Of a stretch of 64,000 nucleotides of DNA, positions 57,214-64,000 are shown in pieces. Position 1 is the stretch's first letter, and the number at the start of each line of letters is the position of its first letter. The notes under the pieces are model-generated. The model was given only the letters and a program-made list of their open reading frames with translations. It was not told where the DNA came from and made no database searches. The translations under genes and the position numbers were made by a program. The DNA is from Desmodus rotundus. Taxonomy: Eukaryota > Chordata > Mammalia > Chiroptera > Phyllostomidae. The stretch lies in contig NC_071393.1 in NCBI RefSeq assembly GCF_022682495.2, positions 114,902,239 through 114,966,238 of the forward strand, written 5' to 3'.

Positions 57214-57612
57214 AATGCATAACAGAGGACTAGGTAACCAAATCTGGGACGGGAGGAAGAAGAAATTAATTTTGTGAAAGCATGTAGCTCTCAGTACTGA
57301 TTCATCTGCGAGATGGGGAGAGTGTACAATTTGGGGCTGAAGAGGTCCCTCATATTAGTCGTCTCGGTTTATCTGATTTTGTATGAACGTGATCCCAGAA
57401 CACATAAGAGAAATGCTGAGTCCGGTCCCTGTTGTCCTCTCCTGGGGTCAGGAACAACATGTCCAGCAGACTTTTTAAAAAGCCTCCCAGGCACAGGTAC
57501 ACTCAGGTGTCTTGATGAATTCAGTTCTGCTTCAAGTCCTACTGTAGTTTCCTAAGGCTAAACTGAAGCTGAAATCTTCCCCAGTCCCTTTGTTTACCTA
57601 AAACTAAAAGGC
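57214..57612. other. Intergenic DNA, nothing recognised
   Basis: Short stretch between a Ves SINE and the LTR cluster; no repeat or exon recognised. Confidence 0.4.
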
Positions 57613-57615
57613 CAA

Positions 57616-58070
57616 TGTGAGAGACAACAAACATTTATTTCAGATCCAAAAGAATAGCTATTCAGGAAGCCCTGACTCAGCCAGAACCCAAATAGTGTCC
57701 AATTAGGGGTGGATGCAAGGGGTTTTTATAAGAAAGGAAAGGGGAATAATTGCATGAAGAGAAGGAAGAATTTCTGTTGGTGTCAATAAGTCAATGAAGG
57801 AATTTCTATAGGTGCATGTAAGGTAATTTATTCTTTAGCTATACATTGTGGTGCTAATTCTAAAGGTCTTCTCAATTTTCAGACCAGTAGTAAGAATGTC
57901 TGCCTTCCCGTTAGCTTTGCACACAGTTTTTTGGCATATAATACTACTTTAGGCCCAATCCAAAGGTTATTTTGCCCAGTTCAAACATTCCAAAGGTTTG
58001 AGGATTAAGGCCTGCAAAGCACTTCCTCTGGGCTGGCAACTCCAACTCCATTTTAAAGTGGCTCCATTTA
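57616..58070 (-). mobile_element. Probable endogenous-retrovirus-type solo LTR (antisense)
   Basis: On the minus strand a TATAAAAA box (complement of 57,723-57,730) is followed about 90 bases later by AATAAA (complement of 57,634-57,639), then 'tgtttgttgtctctcaca', ending CA at 57,616. This is the U3-R-U5 layout of an LTR. No viral coding sequence is next to it, so it is a solo or truncated LTR. The U3 start is estimated. Confidence 0.55.
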
Positions 58071-58249
58071 TATTATTTTCATTCCTTTCCTTAAAAGCAC
58101 TCCTCCTATCAGTTTAAACAGAAATTCAAATGCAGAAGAAACCAGAAAGGCAGTAAGATTTGGAACAATAATATGTCTCAATTTATACTGTTATGTTATT
58201 ATTCTGCAAGATATTTTTTGTATAGCTTCTTAGCTTCTTTTGTCCACTA

Positions 58250-58750
58250 AGCTGTTGACCCTGATGAAGCCAGTCATAGAGAGACAGAACAAGGGTAAAG
58301 TCTGAACTCCATCTTGACCGAAAGAACTCCATCTTAAAGGCCTAACTATGACTCCTTGCTTTCAGTAAAATTTCATAGTTGAAATGAACGTAACCACATC
58401 CCTAACGGTAAGAATGCACGACGATAGCATTCTTTGTTAGCATCACGTTCTCCAAAATAGTTGCTTTGTCAATTAAATGGTATCTAGAATATTTGTGCAG
58501 CATTATTTTACAGGTCCTTTGAATGGCCCACTGACCATGGACAACAACCTGTGACTACCTGGTGTCAATCATGGGGTAGCTGACCTCATCCTCATTCCCA
58601 AGCCCTACACTCACCACAAGGCCCTGTATAAGCCTTTACAGGAACCCGTGGGGAAGCTTGACTTCTCTCTTCTGGGTGACTCCCTTGTGCACAAACTCTT
58701 ATCAAAAAGTTCTATCTGCTTGATTTTTTACTGATTCAGGGCTCATTTTT
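58250..58750 (+). mobile_element. Possible second LTR-like module
   Basis: Carries repeated 'aactccatctt' words (near 58,306 and 58,326) and a possible TATA element 'ctgtataagcc' near 58,625, then a pyrimidine-rich leader-like stretch. No polyadenylation signal or flanking duplication was found; a weak call. Confidence 0.28.
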
Positions 58751-58994
58751 ATGACATGAGACTCAAGAACTGGCCTTCAAGGTCTGGCAACAACAGGAAA
58801 CAATGCACATCCTTGTAATGTTCTTCAATCTTGCTGTGGAAATAAATGATGCTTGTGGAAGCTATAATAAGGTACTCTTCCTGCAAGGCCCTTCCCATTC
58901 TCCAAATTAGACCATTCTTGGAAGACCCCCAGGCTTGCAAATGCTAAATAGAGGGTGGCAAAGTTTTAAAAATTATTTTAAGAATTCTCCAAAT

Positions 58995-59239
58995 GCCCTG
59001 GCTGGTGTGGCTTGGTGGATTGAGCGCCAACCTGTGAACCCAAATATCACTGGTTTGATTCCCAGTCAGGGCACATGCCTGGGTTCCGGGCCAGGTCCCC
59101 AGCTGGGGGTGTGTGAGATGCAACCAATGGGAGAGGCAACTGATGGATGCATCTCTCACACATTGATACTTCTCTCCCTCTCCTACTCCCTCCCTTCCCC
59201 TCTCTCAAATAAACAAATAAAAATCTAAAAAAAAAAAAA
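58995..59239 (+). mobile_element. Ves SINE
   Basis: Head 'gccctggctggtgtggcttg', B-box region 'ggtttgattcc', a duplicated 'gagaggcaac' part, 'cttctctccctctcctactc' body and A13 tail. No clear target duplication seen. Confidence 0.92.
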
Positions 59240-59254
59240 GTAGATAATAGGACA

Positions 59255-59675
59255 ACAGCCATTTCTCAGGCCCCCTTTCCCAGAGCTAGCTGGACCCTAT
59301 AAAACATGGCTGACCCTGATTGTTTCGTAAACTAGAAACAATCAGGACTAGAAAATTATTGGAAGCGCCCCGAAGGCTCAGAGGCTCTGGGAACTTACGA
59401 AACAGGACTTACCAGATCACAACCACCACCAGACCCTGCACCCAAAAATACCATGGAAACAAGTTGCAACCTAACTGAAACATCCTGCTCTACAACTACT
59501 CCATTACCCCATAAAAACTCACAGCCCCAACCCCTCAGAGCTGGTGCTGGTGCTGGTGCGTGTCTCCACACCTGGCCCTTTCCCTCCCTTGGGAAAGTAA
59601 AAATAAAACCTTTATTTCTGCACTTTCTTCTCTGTGTGAGTTCTTTCATAGTCTAGGTCACCGACCTCCCTAACA
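59255..59675 (+). mobile_element. Probable endogenous-retrovirus LTR, 3' part
   Basis: A 'ccccataaaaactcac' TATA-like element (about 59,508) lies about 90 bases before AATAAA (59,602-59,607), followed by 'tctgcactttcttctctgtg' and a 'ccgacctccctaaca' end. This order is typical of gammaretrovirus-like (ERV1) LTRs. No internal viral genes are present. The 5' border is unclear because of the adjacent SINE. Confidence 0.55.
59541..59560 (+). repeat. Short (GCTGGT)n tandem repeat
   Basis: Three and a half GCTGGT units in the LTR-like region. Confidence 0.8.
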
Positions 59676-59701
59676 ATAGATGTATAAGTAAACATAGTTG
59701 T

Positions 59702-59740
59702 AAATGTATGTGTCTGTGTCTGTGTCTGTGTGTTGTGTAT
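59702..59740 (+). repeat. (TGTGTC)n short tandem repeat
   Basis: Several tgtgtc units with edge variation. Confidence 0.85.
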
Positions 59741-59744
59741 GGGA

Positions 59745-60388
59745 ACACGTGGGTGTATATTTCTCACTGTGACCACTGAGCAGGTCCCAGAACAGGGGCA
59801 CCCTAATAGAAATGAGTACACTTAGCACTCAGATTTTGGTTTCTAAATATCAATCTCCACTAAATAGGACTAGGACTCCTTAGAGAATTGATTCATCCCT
59901 GGGACAGGGAAAGCACAGGATGTGCTTGGAACATCTTTTTCCAAAAAGCAAGGAAATGATCCAAGAATGATGAGGACGTGTCAAAAGATCCCAGAGGACA
60001 ACTTGAAGAGGTTTCTACTCATCAAACTGGAAAATACATAAGAAGAAGAATGGAGTTAACTCATTGAATAACACAGGAAATCATGATTCCATATGTAAAT
60101 TAATTAATGGAATGTTTGATGAAGAATAGGATATTTATATAAAGTCACAAATACTATCCAAATTACAAAAAGGAAAAAAATAACATTGAACTATGGTTAT
60201 GTAAGAAGAAAGCTATATGAAGGGTACAGGGACCTCTCTACTATTTTTGCAACTTCCACGGGGTCTATAATTATTTCAAAATTTAAAAAGACTTTTAATT
60301 TAAAAAAGAGTAATTTTACATTGGAGAAGCCTGGCTGAAATCACCTTACTCAAGACGTGAAAGTTAACATCATCCATAATGAAACAAA
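59745..60388. other. Intergenic DNA, possible old L1 fragment
   Basis: The A-rich plus strand with 'acaaatactatccaaattac' and 'ggtctataattatttcaaaa' is reminiscent of old LINE 3' sequence, but no firm assignment is possible. Confidence 0.35.
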
Positions 60389-60400
60389 TCAAAATCATGT

Positions 60401-60603
60401 AGGCCCTGGCTGGTGTGGCTCAGTGGATTGAGCCCCGGCCTGCAAACCACAGGGTCACTGGTTCTATTCCCAGTCAGGGAACATGCCTGGATTGCGGGCC
60501 AGGTCCCCAGTAGGGGGCACGTGAGAGGCAACCACACACTGATGTTTCTCTCCCTCTTTCTCCCTCCCTTCCCCTCTGTCTAAAAATAAATAAAATCTTT
60601 TTA
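60401..60603 (+). mobile_element. Ves SINE with 10-bp target-site duplication
   Basis: Near-consensus head 'gccctggctggtgtggctca', B box 'ggttctattcc', body and A-rich tail. Flanked by 'aaaatcatgt' at 60,391-60,400 and 60,604-60,613. Confidence 0.95.
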
Positions 60604-60614
60604 AAAATCATGTG

Positions 60615-61995
60615 CCATCTGATAGGATACAATGAGAACAATGCAGCATCACTTCTATGATTTTCCCGTTGAAGAGGCAGCCTGAATCTAATCATGAGAA
60701 AATATCACAAGAAACCAAATCGAGGGTCTGAATTGAGGGACATTCTGTAAGTTAACTGGCCTGTTATGTTCAAAAGAGTTAAGGTCATGAAAATTAAAGA
60801 CTGAGGAACTGTTCCAGAGTGAAGGAGACTTAAGTGACATAGCTAAATACAACGTGTGATTCTGAACTGGATTCTATTGCCATAAAAATTTTTATTGGGA
60901 TGATGGGTGACATTTGGGTGGGGCTAAAGATTAAATGGTAGTGGTGTATCAATGTTAATTTCCTAATTTTGTTGGTTATATTGTGGATATGTAGGAGAAT
61001 GCTCTTGTTTTTAGAAAATACAAATTTAAAGTATTCCAGTGTGAAAGTTCTCTGTACTATAGTTACAATTTTCTTAGTTTGTGACTGTTTTTAAAAGAAT
61101 TTTTGTTATTTAAAAAATATACAACTAATTCCCCAGCACCTACAACAGGCATGACATTCCAAGTACTCAATAAATATTTGTGGAATGAGTTAATGACTTA
61201 TTAACACATGCTCAGAAATAAAGGCATCCAAATATTAACAGTGGGTTTTATGGAGGAATGGATTTTACATAGGCAAATTGGGTACTTTTTTTTATTTTGT
61301 GCTTTCCTGTTTCTTAAGCTTTCTGCATCGATGATGTATTAACTGTTCAATCGGTGAGCTGCTAACTAGCTAAAAATATTATTTTAGAAGCACCACAAGT
61401 CTTATCCCTGAGTTTGTGGGTTCCAACAACTGATGTTATCAGTTACTTAGACCAAATCTTTAAAATCTGCTTTAGTGTACCCAATTACATACAATACCAA
61501 TACTATATAGGTTCATTATTACTGGGATATAGAACTTCCTGCTGTTTAGAATATTCTTGCGCATTGCCCAGGTTTCCCTCCCTTCCAGAACTACAGCCAC
61601 TGGGTAGTGAATCAGTCATCAGCCGTAGCGAATGTATAATCATACAAAGGGGGTTGGAGAGCTTTGTGGGATATTTAATTCACATTAGGGAAGGAACTGG
61701 AAAATTATTCTGGGTCCAGATTTCCAGTGAATAAGACATTCACATCCTTTGGATACTACCAGGAACACTGACAAATTCTAATTAAAAAGATCCTTTTCCT
61801 GGGCTCTGGGTGAACTGTTAGCACATAATGGATATATTAACTTGATTGTTTCCGTGGTATCGATGATATTTTGGATTAGCGTCTCCATGATAGGATTTGA
61901 CAGGCATGCTACTTCACAGCAACACATTTAGAAAGTCACCTCTTAAAATGGGCAACGTTTGTAGCTGGTTGCTGTCCACAGTAAGTTGATTTGTT
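60615..61995. other. Intergenic DNA with short L2/MIR tail
   Basis: A short L2/MIR-like tail is visible at about 61,128-61,195 ('ccccagcacctacaacaggc', 'tactcaataaatatttgtgg'). Remaining DNA is AT-rich and unassigned; no exon seen. Confidence 0.45.
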
Positions 61996-62009
61996 TTAAT
62001 CAACATTGA

Positions 62010-62990
62010 AGTTTTATGTTTTAGTAGGTAATATATTCACATAGTCAAAATTCAAAAGGCACAATGAAGTATATGGTGAAAAGCTCCCTCATCCCTGTCT
62101 CCTGGCCACCCAGGTCCCCTCCCTAAAAATAACCGGAATTATCAGCTTTCGTGTATCAGAGCCTATACATGTGCATGCGCATGCCTGCATGTGCATGGGG
62201 GTGCACACACACACCTCACACATTGTGACCCTATATAATACTTCGCATACTGTTCTTCGCCTTGCTTTTTTTTTTTTTCCCAAGAATCTCTCTTGGAGAT
62301 AATTTTAATGTTTTGAGAATTGATTTGGAGAGAGAGAAACACCGATTTGTTGTTCCACTTATTTTTGCATTCATTGGTTGACTCCTGCATGTGCCCTGAC
62401 TGGGGATCCAACCTGCAACCTTGGCGTATGGGGATGATGCTCTAACCAACGGAGCTACCTGGCCAGGGCCTTGGAGGTCATTTTACAATATATATCAGTA
62501 TATAACAGCTTCCTCATTCTTCCCTTTTTTTTTTTAGCACATGGTACTCCACTGAATGAATGCACCATCATTTTTTAAACTAGTCTCCTAATAAGAAACA
62601 TGAAGATGGCTTCCAAACTTTTACTATTATACAACGTTTCATATTCCTAAGTCATGTTATGCATAAGCAAATATATTTTGGGGATGAATTCTTAGCAGTG
62701 TAATTGCTAGGTAAAAGGTATGTGCATCTTTCATGAATATTAATATATTGCCAAATTGTCTCCCGCAGAGAGTATACGAGAGCCTGAATACTAACAAGAT
62801 TCTGGAGCTGGCCTATCTGGTTATGCAAAAAGTCATAATTTTAAACTCCATTTTCCTCATTTGAGTCAGGCTGAGCATCCTTTCCTGTTCACTTCCTTTT
62901 CTGTATAGTTGGTATAGCCACTATAGCTCATGTTTCTATTCAGTTTATTTGTAGGAGCACTTTACATATAGGAAACTTAGCCCTTCTTGG
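62010..62990 (-). repeat. Old L1 LINE 3' region (antisense), split by a SINE
   Basis: Matches antisense L1M 3' DNA: 'gtgaaaagctccctcatccc', then 'ccacccaggtcccctcccta', 'tctcttggagat' (interrupted by the SINE at 62,301-62,469), 'gggatgaattcttagcagtg', 'ttgccaaattgtctcc' and 'aggctgagcatcctttcctg'. Confidence 0.8.
62301..62469 (-). mobile_element. Older Ves-related tRNA SINE with 9-bp near-duplication
   Basis: Antisense: 'gagagagagaaacaccgatt', box-B complement 'ggggatccaacctgcaacct', end 'ggagctacctggccagggc'. Flanked by 'cttggagat' (62,292-62,300) and 'cttggaggt' (62,470-62,478). Same older head type as the copy at 31,060-31,225. Confidence 0.88.
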
Positions 62991-63029
62991 TGATATGACT
63001 TGCAGATTTTAGATATGACTTGTAGATAT

Positions 63030-63145
63030 GACTTGTAGGTGACAGTAGTAGCGCCTACCTCACAATGTGGTTGTAATTAAAAGGATGAATACATGGAAAA
63101 GGCTTAGAAAATATGCAGCACATGACAAGGACTAGAAAAGTATTG
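63030..63145 (+). repeat. MIR SINE fragment
   Basis: 'agtagcgcctacctcacaat' followed by 'gtggttgtaattaaaaggat' corresponds to the MIR 3' half. A run of 'gatatgacttgtag' near-repeats lies just before it (62,994-63,040). Confidence 0.65.
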
Positions 63146-63269
63146 TTTATATTTTTATGTAGTCAAATTTAATGTTGATTCACTTTAGGTGTCATTTCAA
63201 AGAAAAAGTTTTACTTGCCTTGGCTTTCAATTCTGGAAATGAAAATATTTTTTAAAAAGAATTATTTTA

Positions 63270-63395
63270 ACTCTGGCTGGTAACAAGCACCATTTAGATA
63301 CCAAGCCATCACAACAACTTGATTATTATCCTCATTTTACCTAGGAGGAAACAGGTTCAGAAATGCCAAATGATTTGCCCAAGGCCCAATTTCCT
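63270..63395 (-). repeat. MIR SINE fragment
   Basis: Antisense MIR core: 'attatcctcattttacctag', 'gaggaaacaggttcagaaat', 'gatttgcccaaggccc'. Confidence 0.7.
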
Positions 63396-63564
63396 TTGTG
63401 CATTGATTTGCAAATGTTCTTTAATCCTTTTTCCCAGTGTGCTCCGTTGCAGGTCCCCAAGGCATATCTGGTGCCTACCGCATTGTTCTTTCAATAGAAC
63501 CCCCTGGGCTGGCTATTTGCCATTCATTCACTCAGCAAGCCCACAGCCAACTCAGCTTTTGACT

Positions 63565-63960
63565 TCCTATGGTGACCCCAGCTCTTAGAATCCAGTTTGA
63601 CTCCTCCCACGGAGTTCAAGTTTGGCAGGAATGTCTCCCATCTACCCCTCCCTTCTATCCCAGCTGCCACCACTCTGGTCCTGCTCGGACTACCTTTCAC
63701 AGGGACTGTTGCTGCGATAAGCTCCTAATGAGTGTCTTAGCTGACTTCCACAATCTTCCCTCTACAATCTTGTCTCCAGTGCTGCCCAGGAGATTTCCCC
63801 AACTCTCAAACCTTCAGAGGCTCCCTTGGCCTGTCCCTTTCCCTGACATTTGATTTGACCCAACATACCTTGCTGGTTTTGCTTCCAAGCCTCCCCTCCC
63901 AACCAGCTAAAAGGAATGCCTCACAATTCCTTGAACAAGCTTTCTCATTCCAGTCAGGTT
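63565..63960 (+). repeat. L2 LINE fragment
   Basis: Plus-strand L2 body: 'atcccagctgccaccactct', 'ggactgttgctgcgataagc', 'tcctaatgagtgtcttagc' and 'accttcagaggctcccttgg', the region some 0.6-1 kb before the L2 3' end. Frames here are L2 debris. Confidence 0.65.
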
Positions 63961-64000
63961 GTTGGTTCAGTTTAAGATTTCTCTCTATGCCTTCTTTCAG

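Noticed and set aside
1..64000. CRISPR arrays, operons, ribosome binding sites, phage or plasmid features
   Set aside because: The sequence is mammalian nuclear DNA; repeats are dispersed SINEs/LINEs and microsatellites, with no regular repeat-spacer pattern.
63400..64000. First exon or promoter of the next gene upstream of DPF3 (DCAF4 in human, from memory)
   Set aside because: No CpG-rich promoter and no recognisable coding peptide near the window end; the DNA is L2-derived.

Overview
This window is mammalian nuclear DNA, almost certainly from a bat. The main evidence is 21 copies or fragments of a tRNA-derived SINE with the Ves layout: a head like 'ccctggctggtgtggctca', a B box like 'ggttcgattcc', a pyrimidine-rich 'tctctccctc' body and an A-rich tail. 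Many copies carry clear target-site duplications. Ves SINEs are known from yangochiropteran bats. The window also holds a bat-type ORF1-only LINE (HAL1), an internally deleted mariner and a TA-flanked pogo-like transposon. I saw no copy of the abundant HeliBat family of vesper bats, so a non-vespertilionid yangochiropteran is possible, but this is inference.

Only one protein-coding exon can be identified. It lies on the minus strand at 28,616-28,647 and encodes MATVIHNPLKA, the distinctive N-terminus of DPF3 (BAF45C), followed by a consensus splice donor. DPF3 encodes the double-PHD-finger subunit of BAF (SWI/SNF) chromatin-remodelling complexes and acts in heart and muscle development. The exon has a TATA-less promoter with two CCAAT boxes and a GC box at about 28,700-28,790. 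A CpG-rich block runs from about 26,580 to 28,930. Everything below 28,615 is the 5' part of DPF3 intron 1. Everything above about 28,930 is upstream intergenic DNA, and no exon of another gene was recognised there.

Layout. 1-15.5 kb: intron with old L2 and MIR remnants, no Ves copy. 15.6-16.9 kb: two Ves SINEs. 16.9-30.1 kb: a 13-kb Ves-free zone around the promoter, broken mainly by one L1 3' fragment, with several segments that look like conserved regulatory DNA. 30.1-43 kb: Ves SINEs, U6 pseudogene, deleted mariner, MER5A-like element, L2 block, and a pogo-like transposon inserted inside a Ves SINE. 44.4-52.2 kb: remains of one old L1 on the minus strand, cut by many Ves insertions. 53.7-55.5 kb: full-length HAL1 with a perfect 16-bp target duplication. 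57.6-59.7 kb: a cluster of LTR-like modules. 59.7-64 kb: Ves, L1, MIR and L2 remnants.

The functional content is one promoter plus first exon with possible enhancers. The rest is a layered transposon record whose nesting gives relative ages. No wholly new system was found; the best novel lead is the pogo-like element nested in a SINE at 35.5-36.6 kb. Repeat families were named by recognition, without a database search.
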